Shown here in pieces: positions 50,541 through 60,245 of a stretch of DNA of 64,000 nucleotides. The position numbers and the translations under genes were made by a program. Each line of letters opens with the position of its first letter. Within the stretch, counting starts at the first letter, position 1. Below the pieces are notes generated by a model, which saw only the letters and a list, made by a program, of their open reading frames with translations, did not search any database and was not told where the DNA came from. This DNA comes from Prosthecobacter debontii (lineage in GTDB: Bacteria > Verrucomicrobiota > Verrucomicrobiia > Verrucomicrobiales > Verrucomicrobiaceae): the NCBI RefSeq assembly GCF_900167535.1, contig NZ_FUYE01000001.1, positions 310,001 to 374,000 on the forward strand, in the 5' to 3' direction.

Positions 50541-52193
50541 ATGTATTCAAACGAAGAATATCTCCTGGAACTGCTGACTGAGTCAGGGTTGATCGCCGAT
50601 CGCGACCTTCAACAGGCCAAAACCACCAAGAAACCGACCGAGACTCTGCTGGAGTGCCTGATTAAAACCGGGGTGGTCAGTGATGAGCAAGTCGCCCAGA
50701 CGGTGGCGGTGAATTCCGGCATGGAGTATGTGGATCTGAACGGTTTTGCCGTGAATCCTTCCCTCAAGGGGCTGGTGCCGATGGAAGTGGCCCAACGTTA
50801 TAAAGTGGTGCCGATCGGCATCAATGGCACCGCACTCCAGGTGGCGGTGGCTGACCCTTACGATTTCGAGACGTTGGACTCCCTGCCGCACGTGCTGCAG
50901 CCAGATCTGGAAATCTTCTGCTCCACTCCAGCGCTGATCAAGACCGTCCAGGCCAACATTTACGGCAATGAGATCTTTGGTGATGCGGTGACTAAAAGTG
51001 GCGGTGGTGCCAGCGATGGCGATGCTCCGATCATCAAGTTGGTGACCAACACCCTGATGGAGGCCTTTAAAAACGGTACCTCCGATATTCACATCGAGCC
51101 ACTGGAGAAGGATGTGCGAGTCCGCTTCCGCATCGACGGTGTGCTGAACGATGTGGAGCACCATCCGAAGCGCCTGCACTCCTCCATCATCGCCCGTATC
51201 AAGATCATGTGCGGGTCGATGAGCATCGATGAAAAGCGTGTCCCGCAAGACGGTCGTATCCAGATGGCCTTCAATGGCAAAGAGCTGGACATGCGTGTTT
51301 CGGTGATCCCCACCAACAACGGTGAAAGCGTGGTCATGCGTGTGCTTGATAAGAGCAGCCTCCGCCTCGGCCTGTCCGATCTCGGTTTCCTCTCGGATGA
51401 CCAGGACACCTTTGAGAAACTGATCACCCTGCCGGACGGCATCGTGCTGGTGACAGGGCCAACGGGTTCGGGTAAAACCACCACCCTCTACGCGTGCTTG
51501 AACTTCATCAACCGCCCTGACCGCAAGATCATCACCGTGGAAGACCCGGTGGAATATGAGTTGGCCGGGATCAACCAGGTGATGGTGAAGGAAGACGTGG
51601 GAATGAGCTTCGGTGCGGCCCTAAAAGCCATCCTTCGTCAGGCGCCGAACATCATCATGATCGGGGAAATTCGAGATCTCGAGACGGCGTCGATCGCCAT
51701 CGAGGCCTCGCTCACCGGTCACTTGGTGTTCAGCACCCTGCATACCAATGACGCCCCGGGTTCCGTGGCTCGTCTGGCGGATATTGGCGTGAAGCCTTTC
51801 CTGATCGCTTCTGCGGTGCGCGGGATTTTGGCGCAACGTCTGGTGCGTAAACTCTGTTCGGAGTGTAAGCAGCCCTCCGGCCTGAGTGAGCGTGAACTGC
51901 GCAGCCTGGGGTTGGAAGCCAGCCAGCTGTTCAATGCCACGATCATGGGTCCCAATGGCTGCAACAAGTGCCGTCAACGTGGTTACAAAGGCCGTATGGT
52001 GATCGCTGAAATCTTCAAAGTGGATGATGAAGTCCGTAACATGATCAACCAGCAGCTCACCACACCCCAGTTGCGCAAGCGTGCCCGTGAGCTGGGCATG
52101 CGCACCCTCCGTGAAGACGGTGTGCGCAAGGTGCTGGCCGGGATGACGACGGCTGAAGAAGTGATCGAAGCCACCATGGCCGACGGTGAATAA
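50541..52193 (+). CDS. Type IV pilus/type II secretion ATPase, PilB/GspE type, copy 1
   Basis: A hexameric cytoplasmic ATPase of 550 residues that drives pilin or pseudopilin assembly. An N-terminal MshEN-like domain (about 1-150) is followed by the catalytic core: Walker A GPTGSGKTTTLYA, the Asp box DIHIEPLEKDVRVR, Walker B IIMIGEIRDLETA, and the His box LVFSTLHTNDAPGSVARL. The C-terminal zinc knuckle CSEC...CNKCRQRGYKG is present. First gene of the operon; the second ATPase gene follows after 48 bases. PilB versus GspE cannot be told apart. Confidence 0.94.
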   Translation: MYSNEEYLLELLTESGLIADRDLQQAKTTKKPTETLLECLIKTGVVSDEQVAQTVAVNSGMEYVDLNGFAVNPSLKGLVPMEVAQRYKVVPIGINGTALQVAVADPYDFETLDSLPHVLQPDLEIFCSTPALIKTVQANIYGNEIFGDAVTKSGGGASDGDAPIIKLVTNTLMEAFKNGTSDIHIEPLEKDVRVRFRIDGVLNDVEHHPKRLHSSIIARIKIMCGSMSIDEKRVPQDGRIQMAFNGKELDMRVSVIPTNNGESVVMRVLDKSSLRLGLSDLGFLSDDQDTFEKLITLPDGIVLVTGPTGSGKTTTLYACLNFINRPDRKIITVEDPVEYELAGINQVMVKEDVGMSFGAALKAILRQAPNIIMIGEIRDLETASIAIEASLTGHLVFSTLHTNDAPGSVARLADIGVKPFLIASAVRGILAQRLVRKLCSECKQPSGLSERELRSLGLEASQLFNATIMGPNGCNKCRQRGYKGRMVIAEIFKVDDEVRNMINQQLTTPQLRKRARELGMRTLREDGVRKVLAGMTTAEEVIEATMADGE

Positions 52194-52241
52194 TCCACGG
52201 GTCCCCACGAAATCTTAACTCTGAAAGACTGATTCCCCCCT

Positions 52242-53900
52242 ATGACAGCCCAGAACGTGGTAGATATGCTGGAAGCCCGCGGTGTGATTGACAGCGGCCA
52301 GGCCTACGACATCACCCAGGACGCCGTTCACAACGGCAAAGACGTTCTCCAGGTCGTGCTTGATTACGGCCTTTTCACGACTGAAGACGAGTTCTGGGCC
52401 ATGGTGGCTGAGGAACTCGGTGCGGAACACTTCGACTTGGCGGAGTTTGAGCCGCCTCCCTCTGTCATCGGTTTGATTCCTGCTGGGATGGCCCGTCTTT
52501 ATGGGGCATTCCCCATCACCCTGGATGGACGTGGTTTGCATGTGGCTTTCACCGATCCGCTGAATCCCCAGCTCGTGGAGGACCTGCGTTTCGGTCTGGA
52601 TAAAACTGTCGTTCCTGTCGTGGCCCGCCGTGCTCAGGTTCAGGCGCTCATTGACAAACATTATGGCTCGGGTGCCCCGAACATTGATGAAATTTTCGGC
52701 GGTCTGAAGGATGCGGGGAAAGGCTCTCCTGAAGTGGAAGCAAACTCGGCACCGATCGTCAAATTCGTCGATCTGGTGATGACTCAGGCCATCAAGGAGC
52801 GTGCCTCTGACATTCACTTCGAGCCCTTCGAGCACGAGTTCAAAATCCGGTATCGTGTGGACGGTGCGCTGTATGAAATGGCACCTCCGCCCATCCACTT
52901 GGCCACCAGTGTGATCTCTCGTATCAAGGTGATGTCGAACATGAACATCGCCGAGCGCCGAGTTCCTCAAGACGGTCGTATCAAAACCACCGTGAACGGC
53001 AAAGGGGTGGACATGCGTGTGAGTTCACTGCCCACTCAGCACGGTGAATCCGTGGTGCTTCGTGTCTTGGACCGCAGTTCAGTGAACCTGGACCTCGAAC
53101 ATCTGGGCATGCCGCCCTACCTATTCGATTACATTTCTGAGACGATCAACAAACCCAACGGTATTTTCATCGTCACAGGCCCTACCGGTGCCGGTAAGAC
53201 CACCACCCTGTATGCTTGCCTACGTCGTATCAACACCATCGACAGTAAGCTGCTCACGGCGGAAGACCCGGTAGAATATGAGTTGGATGGCGTCATGCAG
53301 GTGCCGGTGAATCCCGCGGTCGGCCTTACCTTTGCTAAAGCTCTCCGCGCATTCCTGCGTCAAGATCCTGACCGGATCATGGTGGGAGAGATGCGTGACA
53401 AGGAAACAGCCCAGATCGCCATTCAGGCCTCGCTGACGGGACACTTGGTGCTGAGCACCCTGCACACAAACGATGCTGCCGGTGCCGTGACTCGTCTTGT
53501 GGATATGGGTGTGGAGCCTTTCCTCGTGGCCGCCACGCTGGAGGGTGTGCTTGCCCAACGTCTGCTGCGCACCGTTTGTAAAAACTGCCGCATGCCTTAC
53601 GAGCCGAGCCTTTCCATCCTCAACCAACTCAACCTGTCGCAGTCGGACATTGGTGGAAAACAATTCTACACGGGTAATGGCTGTGACAAGTGCGGTGGCA
53701 GCGGTTACAAAGGCCGTAAAGGCATCTACGAACTGCTGGATGTGACCGATCCGATCCGTGACCTGGTGACCCAGAGAGCGCCGACTCTCGCCCTGAAACA
53801 AAAGGCCATCGAGCTGGGGATGCAAACTCTACGCGAAGACGGCCTGCGCAACATTTACGATGGCGAAACGACCATTGAAGAGGTGCTGAAATACACCTGA
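52242..53900 (+). CDS. Type IV pilus/type II secretion ATPase, PilB/GspE type, copy 2
   Basis: A paralog of the preceding gene, 552 residues, with the same domains: MshEN-like N-terminus, DIHFEPFEHEFKIRYR, Walker A GPTGAGKTTTLYA, RIMVGEMRDKETA, VLSTLHTNDAAGAV and zinc knuckle CKNC...CDKCGGSGYKG. It differs most in the N-terminal 150 residues, which would contact the membrane platform. Two full assembly ATPases side by side suggest separate machines, or a division of labour on one platform. It ends 119 bases before pilC. Confidence 0.94.
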   Translation: MTAQNVVDMLEARGVIDSGQAYDITQDAVHNGKDVLQVVLDYGLFTTEDEFWAMVAEELGAEHFDLAEFEPPPSVIGLIPAGMARLYGAFPITLDGRGLHVAFTDPLNPQLVEDLRFGLDKTVVPVVARRAQVQALIDKHYGSGAPNIDEIFGGLKDAGKGSPEVEANSAPIVKFVDLVMTQAIKERASDIHFEPFEHEFKIRYRVDGALYEMAPPPIHLATSVISRIKVMSNMNIAERRVPQDGRIKTTVNGKGVDMRVSSLPTQHGESVVLRVLDRSSVNLDLEHLGMPPYLFDYISETINKPNGIFIVTGPTGAGKTTTLYACLRRINTIDSKLLTAEDPVEYELDGVMQVPVNPAVGLTFAKALRAFLRQDPDRIMVGEMRDKETAQIAIQASLTGHLVLSTLHTNDAAGAVTRLVDMGVEPFLVAATLEGVLAQRLLRTVCKNCRMPYEPSLSILNQLNLSQSDIGGKQFYTGNGCDKCGGSGYKGRKGIYELLDVTDPIRDLVTQRAPTLALKQKAIELGMQTLREDGLRNIYDGETTIEEVLKYT

Positions 53901-54019
53901 TCTCAACCGGGGCTCAAAGGCAGTTTGTCAGCCCTGACATTATTTATTTGTTGGACATTCTGCCTCAAGACCCGGTAATCTCAAAATTGCTCTAAACCCC
54001 CCGCAGCGCTCCCTTTTCT

Positions 54020-55288
54020 ATGCCGAAGTTCCACTACATCGCCCTCGATCAGAACGGTCAAGAAGTCGCCGGTGAACTCGATGCCTCCAGCGAAGCCGAG
54101 GCCATCAACCTCCTCCGTCAGAGCCAGCTTTACCCGACTCAAGTAGCCCAGGAAGGTCGGGGTGATGCAGCCGTGAAAAAGCGCGCCAAGGCCACCACCC
54201 CCAAAGGCAAGTCTGTGAAGGCTGGTGCCAATGCTAAGGTGAAGGCCAAGGTGCTGATGATTTTCACCCGCCAGTTGGCCACTCTGATCGATTCGGGTCT
54301 ACCCCTTCTTCGTGGTTTGACCGTGTTGGCCCGTCAAGAGCCGAACCCGATCATGAAGAGCACCGTTACGACCATTGCTGATAACGTGCAGACGGGTAGC
54401 ACCTTCTCGGAGACGCTGTCTCAGTATCCCAAGATTTTTAACAAGCTTTACATCAACATGGTGAAAGCGGGTGAGTTGGGTGGTGTGCTTGAAATCGTGC
54501 TCAACCGCTTGGCTGAATACCAAGAGAAAGCTCAGAAACTGAAGAACAAGATCGTGGCCGCGATGGTTTACCCCATCATCGTGATGTTCATCGCCGTGGC
54601 TATCATGGTCTTCCTCATGTTGGTCATCGTGCCTCGCTTCGAGAAGATCTTCGAAGACATGCTGGGTGATAAGAACAAGCTCCCCGAGCTGACCAAGCTG
54701 GTGATCGGCTTCAGCCGCTGGATGGGAGATAACTTCCTCTATCTCGTCGCTGGTGTTGTCGTGACCGTGGTCGGTTGGAGGCTGTATGCAGCTACGGCTG
54801 GTGGACGTCGTGCCATTGATAAACTGAAGCTCAAGTTGCCTCTGTTTGGTGACGTGCAAAAGAAGACCGCCATCTCTCGTTTCAGCCGCACTCTGGGCAC
54901 TCTGGTCACCTCCGGTGTCCCGATTCTGCAAGCCCTGAACATCACCCGTGAAACTGCTGGCAATACCGTCGTTTCAGACGCCATCACCAAGGTGCATGAC
55001 GCCGTGAAAGAAGGTGAATCCATGGTAGCCCCTCTGGAGTCCAGCAATGTCTTCCCGCCGATGGTGATCTCCATGGTGGATGTCGGTGAAGAAACCGGTC
55101 AGCTCCCAGAGATGCTTCTGAAGATTGCCGATGTGTATGAAGATGAAGTGGACAATGCGGTTTCGGCCCTCACGTCCATGCTTGAGCCTCTCATGATCGT
55201 GATGCTGGCTCTCGTAGTCGGTGTTATCGTTATGGCGCTGTTCCTTCCGCTCATCGAGGTGATCAAAGGCCTCAGCGGCGGAGCCTAG
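54020..55288 (+). CDS. pilC: Type II secretion/type IV pilus platform protein, PilC/GspF type
   Basis: An inner-membrane protein of 422 residues built from two GspF domains. FTRQLATLIDSGLPLLRGL starts the first and FSRTLGTLVTSGVPILQAL the second. Hydrophobic segments around MVYPIIVMFIAVAIMVFLMLVIVP (in part IIVMFIAVAIMVFLMLVIV) and LMIVMLALVVGVIVMALFLP cross the membrane. The N-terminal 75 residues contain the MPKFHYIALDQNGQEVAGEL start and a Lys/Ala-rich stretch. It links the ATPase ring to the pilin complex. A gap of 33 bases separates it from the pseudopilin gene. Confidence 0.95.
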   Translation: MPKFHYIALDQNGQEVAGELDASSEAEAINLLRQSQLYPTQVAQEGRGDAAVKKRAKATTPKGKSVKAGANAKVKAKVLMIFTRQLATLIDSGLPLLRGLTVLARQEPNPIMKSTVTTIADNVQTGSTFSETLSQYPKIFNKLYINMVKAGELGGVLEIVLNRLAEYQEKAQKLKNKIVAAMVYPIIVMFIAVAIMVFLMLVIVPRFEKIFEDMLGDKNKLPELTKLVIGFSRWMGDNFLYLVAGVVVTVVGWRLYAATAGGRRAIDKLKLKLPLFGDVQKKTAISRFSRTLGTLVTSGVPILQALNITRETAGNTVVSDAITKVHDAVKEGESMVAPLESSNVFPPMVISMVDVGEETGQLPEMLLKIADVYEDEVDNAVSALTSMLEPLMIVMLALVVGVIVMALFLPLIEVIKGLSGGA

Positions 55289-55320
55289 TCCTCCCCAACC
55301 CTCCATCCCCCAGCCAGCTT

Positions 55321-55977
55321 ATGAAAACTTACATGCGGAAGCCTGTTCAGGCGGGCTTCACCGTGGTCGAACTTCTGGTCGTCATCACCATCATTGCGCT
55401 GTTGTTCGCTCTGACGATCGGCGCATTTACCTATGCGCAGCGCTCTGCGGCACGGAGCCGCACAACCGTGGCGATGAACGCCATCAAGAGCGGTCTCGAA
55501 CGCTACTCGACGGAATTTGGTGAATATCCGACGCCTCAAAACGCGGGTGACACCATCGCTGTAGGCAACAAAACATACGAGGTGGGGGCTGCAGCAATGC
55601 TCTACCAAGTGTTGAGTGGTGATGGCTACGATAACATCGCCATCGCAGAACCTCCTGTGGACGCAGGCCCAGCGAGTTCAAACGGCTCAATTGACGAAAA
55701 CGAGTCTAAGTATGTCATGATCACAGACATGCCCAAAGAGATTTACGTTTACGAGTCCACCAGCAATCGCGGTTACATGGTGGATGGGTTTGGTAAACCT
55801 TTTCAATATGAGAAGGCCAATCCAGCTAACTCAGGTGCAGGTGTGAATACCGTCAATCCAACTTACGACCTCTGGTCTTACGGTGAGGATGAAGAAAACA
55901 TCACGGCACGTTCTATTGATACGCTTAACGCTGGGCCCGTGAAGGATGCCAGCCAAAAGTGGATCAAGAATTGGTAA
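55321..55977 (+). CDS. Type IV pilin-like pseudopilin
   Basis: A 218-residue prepilin. The N-terminal leader MKTYMRKPVQAG ends with the prepilin peptidase site before FTVVELLVVITIIALLFALT, with Glu at mature position 5. The head domain (VAMNAIKSGLERYSTEFGEYPTPQN) resembles GspG-type pseudopilins. FGKPFQYEKAN and the ending SYGEDEENIT fit the same family. It is the last gene of the assembly operon. No prepilin peptidase or secretin gene is in the window. Confidence 0.93.
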   Translation: MKTYMRKPVQAGFTVVELLVVITIIALLFALTIGAFTYAQRSAARSRTTVAMNAIKSGLERYSTEFGEYPTPQNAGDTIAVGNKTYEVGAAAMLYQVLSGDGYDNIAIAEPPVDAGPASSNGSIDENESKYVMITDMPKEIYVYESTSNRGYMVDGFGKPFQYEKANPANSGAGVNTVNPTYDLWSYGEDEENITARSIDTLNAGPVKDASQKWIKNW

Positions 55978-56090
55978 TCGATTTTCCGTCCTGCGTTTTT
56001 CTCAGAACGGACTCAATTAAAAATAACTCATTTTTTCAGTTGAGATTTTTCGGCGGTGATGGATCATCCGCACCCCGACCCAAGGCGTTT

Positions 56091-56175
56091 GCGCGCGTGG
56101 CGGAATTGGTAGACGCGCTAGATTCAGGTTCTAGTGAGTAACATCGTGGAGGTTCGAGTCCTCTCGCGCGCACCA
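56091..56175 (+). tRNA. tRNA-Leu(CAG)
   Basis: A complete cloverleaf with encoded CCA. Acceptor GCGCGCG (56091-56097) pairs with CGCGCGC (56165-56171), followed by A and CCA. The anticodon arm CTAGA-TTCAGGT-TCTAG gives anticodon CAG, which reads CUG. A long variable arm (TGAGTAACATCGTGGA region) and T-loop GGTTCGAGTCC complete it. A terminator follows at once. Confidence 0.97.
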
Positions 56176-56204
56176 CCTCAACAACTTGTTGGGGTGTCTT
56201 TTTT
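56175..56204 (+). terminator. Rho-independent terminator of the tRNA-Leu gene
   Basis: ACCTCAACA pairs with TGTTGGGGT around ACT (9 bp, one G-U), followed by GTCTTTTTT. It begins at the last base of the CCA and ends three bases before the next gene's start codon. Confidence 0.9.
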
Positions 56205-56206
56205 CG

Positions 56207-56884
56207 ATGCAGGACGCTGGTTATGTCAAAAAAGCTTTCGCGGGGATCGCTCGCCGTTACATGCTGGCCAATCATGTGTTGAGTCTCGGCATTGATGTGC
56301 TTTGGCGAAAAAAAACGGCAGGTCTGGTGGCTCAATGTGAGCCCAAGATGATCTTAGATCTGGCCACGGGTAGTGGTGATCTCGCTCGGGAGTTGCAGCG
56401 CCAGTGCCCGCAGGCACGCGTGCTCGGGGCGGATTTTTCGATTCCGATGATGCGGGAGTCACAGGCTTTGGATTTCCCTCAGCTGGTGGCTGCCGATGGC
56501 ATGAATTTGCCTTTCCAGAGTGAGTCCTTCAATGCCCTGACGGTGGCTTTCGGGCTGCGTAACATGGCTTCTTGGCCGGGTGCTTTGAGGGAGATGCAGC
56601 GTGTGATTGCACGTCAAGGAAGCTTGTTTGTCTTGGACTTCTCTTTGCCGACACTGCCCGTCGTGCGCCCGCTGTATCTGTTTTATCTCAAACGCATCAT
56701 GCCCATGATTGCCGGTTGGATCACGGGTGAGCGTGCGGCTTATGAATACCTGTGCAGCTCCGTGGAGCGGTTTCCTTCTGGCGCGGCCATGGAGAAGCTG
56801 ATTCTGGAGGCAGGCTTCAAGACGGTGAAATCCATTCGACTGACGTTCGGCATTGCCTCGCTGTATCTTGCCAAGAAGGGCTAA
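56207..56884 (+). CDS. menG: Demethylmenaquinone/ubiquinone-type methyltransferase MenG/UbiE
   Basis: A SAM-dependent methyltransferase of 225 residues that methylates demethylmenaquinone (or the ubiquinone precursor). SAM-binding DLATGSGDLARELQR and VLGADFSIPMM, then VAADGMNLPFQSESFNALTVAFGLRNM, are typical of the UbiE motif. The C-terminal VLDFSLPTLPVVRPLYLFYLK is also family-like. The ATG at 56207 is used; an in-frame TTG at 56186 lies inside the terminator stem. With a strong terminator immediately upstream, its transcription must rely on read-through or a promoter overlapping the tRNA. MenG versus UbiE is not decidable here; menaquinone is assumed for this phylum. Confidence 0.9.
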   Translation: MQDAGYVKKAFAGIARRYMLANHVLSLGIDVLWRKKTAGLVAQCEPKMILDLATGSGDLARELQRQCPQARVLGADFSIPMMRESQALDFPQLVAADGMNLPFQSESFNALTVAFGLRNMASWPGALREMQRVIARQGSLFVLDFSLPTLPVVRPLYLFYLKRIMPMIAGWITGERAAYEYLCSSVERFPSGAAMEKLILEAGFKTVKSIRLTFGIASLYLAKKG

Positions 56885-56893
56885 CAAGCTCGC

Positions 56894-57817
56894 TCAAGGG
56901 GCGCTGCTGACGGGAGCGATGCGTTTCAGCGAATCAAAGCTGACCCGCTTCATGACGGTGATGAACTCCTTCATATAAGCGGTCTGAGCAAGGCTGCGGG
57001 TAGTCGCCGCATGGAGATTGGAATAAAGGCCTTGTTTGCGCACGGGGCGGCTTTCTACATAACCTTTCTCCAAGTAGGGCATGACGGCCCAGCAAGGCAT
57101 GGCGGCGATCCCTCGACGACTCGCCACGAGCTGTAAAATCGCGATGGTGAGCATCGCGGTGCGCCGGATGGGATTCACACCCACGGGGCCTAAAACCTCG
57201 CGCACGATATCAATACGATCATCTGGGATGGGGTAGGTGATCAGGGTTTCTTTGGCAAAGTCTTGAGCGGTCAGAAAAGCTTTGCGGGTGAGAGGATGTT
57301 TGCGTGCAAGCAGAGCCAACACCTCATAACGAAACAGCGGGTGATAAACGACATCTCGCCTCGGAGGCGCTTTGGAGACGATGACCAAATCCGCTTGGTC
57401 TTCTAGCAAGAGACCTGTGGGGTCGGGTTGGAAGCCCGAAACGAGATCCATCTCCACCTCCGGCCAAGCTTCGCGGAAGCTATCCATCGCAGGCATCAGC
57501 CAGTCGAAACAGGAATGGCACTCCACGGCAATGCGCAGTTGGCCCGCTTTGCCCTCGGCAATACGCGCCACATCCCGCTCGCATTGTTGCATGTTTTTGA
57601 CGACTTCATAGGCCGTGCCTAACAATCTTTCACCCGCGGCACTGAGACGTAAGGGACTGCTTTTACGTTGGAAAAGTTCCACCCCCAGATGTTCCTCCAC
57701 GGCTTTGATCTGATGAGAAAGGGCAGGCTGAGAAAGGTGAAGCCGCCGACCTGCTTTGGACAGGTTTCCGGTTTCGGCTAGGGCGATGAGAGCTTGGAGA
57801 TGGCGGACTTCGAGCAT
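56894..57817 (-). CDS. metR: LysR-family regulator, probably MetR
   Basis: A 307-residue LysR-type regulator. The HTH domain is LQALIALAETGNLSKAGRRLHLSQPALSHQIKAVEE (in part LSKAGRRLHLSQPALSHQIK). The effector domain ends with VASRRGIAAMPCWAV. It reads divergently from metE, which MetR activates in enterobacteria with homocysteine as co-inducer. The gene starts at the ATG 57817, giving the MLEVRHLQAL N-terminus; an in-frame start at 57853 adds 12 residues. A T-N11-A box lies 7 bases upstream. Confidence 0.9.
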   Translation of the reverse strand: MLEVRHLQALIALAETGNLSKAGRRLHLSQPALSHQIKAVEEHLGVELFQRKSSPLRLSAAGERLLGTAYEVVKNMQQCERDVARIAEGKAGQLRIAVECHSCFDWLMPAMDSFREAWPEVEMDLVSGFQPDPTGLLLEDQADLVIVSKAPPRRDVVYHPLFRYEVLALLARKHPLTRKAFLTAQDFAKETLITYPIPDDRIDIVREVLGPVGVNPIRRTAMLTIAILQLVASRRGIAAMPCWAVMPYLEKGYVESRPVRKQGLYSNLHAATTRSLAQTAYMKEFITVMKRVSFDSLKRIAPVSSAP

Positions 57818-57823
57818 GAGACT

Positions 57824-57844
57824 ATCATAAACCATTTGAATGAT
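57824..57844. promoter_or_regulatory. LysR-type T-N11-A box between metR and metE
   Basis: ATCAT (57824-57828) and ATGAT (57840-57844) enclose exactly 11 bases, the LysR spacing. It lies 7 bases before metR and about 59 before metE. Binding by MetR is inferred. Confidence 0.6.
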
Positions 57845-57902
57845 GATCCACAAAACTCTGTGGATTGTTTATATCGGGAGTGACGATAGTTGTCTGGTCG
57901 CC

Positions 57903-60239
57903 ATGAGCGATATTTACACACACAACTTGGGCTACCCACGCATCGGGGAGCAACGCGAACTGAAAAAAGCCACCGAGGCGTACTGGCATGGCAAGCTCTC
58001 CCGTGAGGAACTGGAGGCCACTGGACAACAGTTGCGATCCCAAAACTGGGCGAAGCAAAAGGCGGCAGGAGTGGATCTCATTCCATGCAATGACTTCAGC
58101 TTTTATGATCAGATGCTCGATTTCTCATGCCTCATTGGCAACGTTCCACCGAGATTCGGCTGGCAGGGCGGGGAAGTAGATCTGGATGTGCTTTTCTCTA
58201 TGGCCCGTGGCTCACGTGGAGAAGGGCAGCCCTGTGCCTCGGGCTGCTCGCATCAGCCTGCGTTTGCTTGTGAGATGACGAAGTGGTTTGATACCAACTA
58301 TCACTACATCGTGCCGGAATTCCGTGCAGAGACAAAGTTCCAGCTCGTGGGAGATAAGGTGTTTCGGGAGTATCAGGAGGCCGTTTCCTTGGGCTATCGG
58401 GTCAAACCGGTGTTGCCAGGTCCGGTGACGTATCTTTCGTTAGGCAAGGTTCAGGATGAGCAGAATCCAGACTTTGATCGATTTGTGCTTCTGGAGAGTT
58501 TGCTGGAGCTTTACGAGAAAATTCTGCAACGGCTGGCGGCTCTTGGGGTGGAGTGGGTTCAGATCGATGAACCGATTTTTAGTCTGGATCTGAGTCCCGT
58601 TCAGCGTGATGCGCTGCTCACGGCATGGCAGCGTTTATCGCAATCGGCCCCGGGGCTGAACATTCTGGTGACGAGCTACTTCGGTGCTTTACAAGAAAAC
58701 CTCTCCTTATTCTTGGCTTTACCCGTTCAAGCTCTGCATTTGGATGTCGTGAGAGGGGAAGCAGACTTGGACGAAACTCTGGCGCGCTTTCCGGCTCATA
58801 AGACCTTGTCGTTAGGCGTCGTGGATGGGCGGAACATTTGGAAGAACGACTTCTCGGCTTCGCTGACGCTTCTGCAAAAGGCTCAGGCGAAACTGGGGGC
58901 GGCGCGTCTCTGGGTGGCGCCTTCCTGCTCGCTCCAGCATGCCCCCATTTCTCTTGCGCTGGAGCCCAAGCTGGATGCTGAACTGAAAAGCTGGATGGCC
59001 TTTGCCGACCAAAAGTTAGAGGAAGTCGTCGCTCTGAGCGGGCTGCTGCGGGGCACGACGCCTCCTCTGGTGCTGCAAGACAACCAGCGTGCCATCCTGT
59101 CCCGACGAAAAAGCACGCGCATTCACAAGCCACAGGTGAAGGATCGTGTGGCTGCAGTGCAACCGGAAGACTCCCAGCGTCAGTCTTCCTTTGCTCAGAG
59201 GCGTGAGCTTCAGCAGGCGAAACTCAAGCTGCCAGAGTTCCCGACGACGACCATCGGCTCCTTTCCACAAACCGCGGAGGTGCGCTCCATGCGTGCCAAG
59301 TGGAAAAAGGGTGAGATCAGCACTGAAGCCTATGAAGTTTACCTTCAGCAGGAGATCCAGCACTGTGTGGCCTTTCAGGATGAGATTGGCATGGATATGC
59401 CCGTGCACGGAGAGTTTGAGCGGAATGATATGGTGGAATACTTCGGCGAGCAGTTAGAAGGCTTTGTCTTCACTCAAAAAGGGTGGGTGCAGAGCTATGG
59501 CTCACGGTATGTGAAGCCCCCCATCATTTACGGGGACGTCAGCCGACCTGCTGCCATGACCGTTCGCTGGTCACAGTATGCGCAATCATTAACGAAGCGG
59601 CCCATGAAGGGGATGCTCACTGGCCCTGTCACCATCTTGCAGTGGAGCTTTGTGCGTGACGATCAGCCGCGGTCTGAAACGACTCGCCAAATCGCTTTGG
59701 CCATTCGAGACGAAGTGCTGGATCTAGAAACCGCAGGCATCGCCGCGATCCAGGTGGATGAGCCTGCCATCCGTGAAGGACTGCCTTTAAGACAGCGGGA
59801 TTGGTCCGCCTACCTGGATTGGGCCGTCGAGTCTTTCCGCCTCTGCGCCAGTGGTGTGCGGGATGAGACCCAGATTCATACCCACATGTGTTATTCAGAG
59901 TTCAATGACATCATCGAAGCCATTGCCGCCATGGATGCCGATGTGATCACCATCGAAACATCGCGTTCGAACATGGAACTCCTTGAAGCCTTTGTGGGCT
60001 TCAAGTATCCCAATGAAATCGGACCCGGCGTGTATGACATCCACTCGCCACGGGTGCCATCCGTTGAGGAAATGGTGAGGCTGATGCGCAAAGCTGAATC
60101 TGTGATCCCTCGTTCCCAGCTCTGGGTGAATCCTGACTGTGGGCTGAAAACGCGAGGTTGGGAGGAAGTGAAATCTTCTCTGATTCACATGGTCCAGGCC
60201 GCTCGTCAGCTACGTGTGGCCCAACCTATCAGCGCCTGA
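57903..60239 (+). CDS. metE: Cobalamin-independent methionine synthase MetE
   Basis: Methylates homocysteine with methyl-THF polyglutamate, without B12. The chain of 778 residues has the N-terminal half ([30 protein letters not shown], and [16 protein letters not shown]) and the catalytic C-terminal half from [10 protein letters not shown] on. The zinc ligands are His and Cys in [13 protein letters not shown], Glu in the region 650-680 and Cys in [14 protein letters not shown] at 57903 is used; an in-frame start at 57840 lies in the operator. metF begins 6 bases after its stop, so the two form an operon. Confidence 0.97.
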   Translation: MSDIYTHNLGYPRIGEQRELKKATEAYWHGKLSREELEATGQQLRSQNWAKQKAAGVDLIPCNDFSFYDQMLDFSCLIGNVPPRFGWQGGEVDLDVLFSMARGSRGEGQPCASGCSHQPAFACEMTKWFDTNYHYIVPEFRAETKFQLVGDKVFREYQEAVSLGYRVKPVLPGPVTYLSLGKVQDEQNPDFDRFVLLESLLELYEKILQRLAALGVEWVQIDEPIFSLDLSPVQRDALLTAWQRLSQSAPGLNILVTSYFGALQENLSLFLALPVQALHLDVVRGEADLDETLARFPAHKTLSLGVVDGRNIWKNDFSASLTLLQKAQAKLGAARLWVAPSCSLQHAPISLALEPKLDAELKSWMAFADQKLEEVVALSGLLRGTTPPLVLQDNQRAILSRRKSTRIHKPQVKDRVAAVQPEDSQRQSSFAQRRELQQAKLKLPEFPTTTIGSFPQTAEVRSMRAKWKKGEISTEAYEVYLQQEIQHCVAFQDEIGMDMPVHGEFERNDMVEYFGEQLEGFVFTQKGWVQSYGSRYVKPPIIYGDVSRPAAMTVRWSQYAQSLTKRPMKGMLTGPVTILQWSFVRDDQPRSETTRQIALAIRDEVLDLETAGIAAIQVDEPAIREGLPLRQRDWSAYLDWAVESFRLCASGVRDETQIHTHMCYSEFNDIIEAIAAMDADVITIETSRSNMELLEAFVGFKYPNEIGPGVYDIHSPRVPSVEEMVRLMRKAESVIPRSQLWVNPDCGLKTRGWEEVKSSLIHMVQAARQLRVAQPISA

Positions 60240-60245
60240 TCCATC

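Noticed and set aside
57818-57902. Possible riboswitch before metE
   Set aside because: 85 bases with a LysR-type box and no aptamer-like stems; MetR control explains it better.
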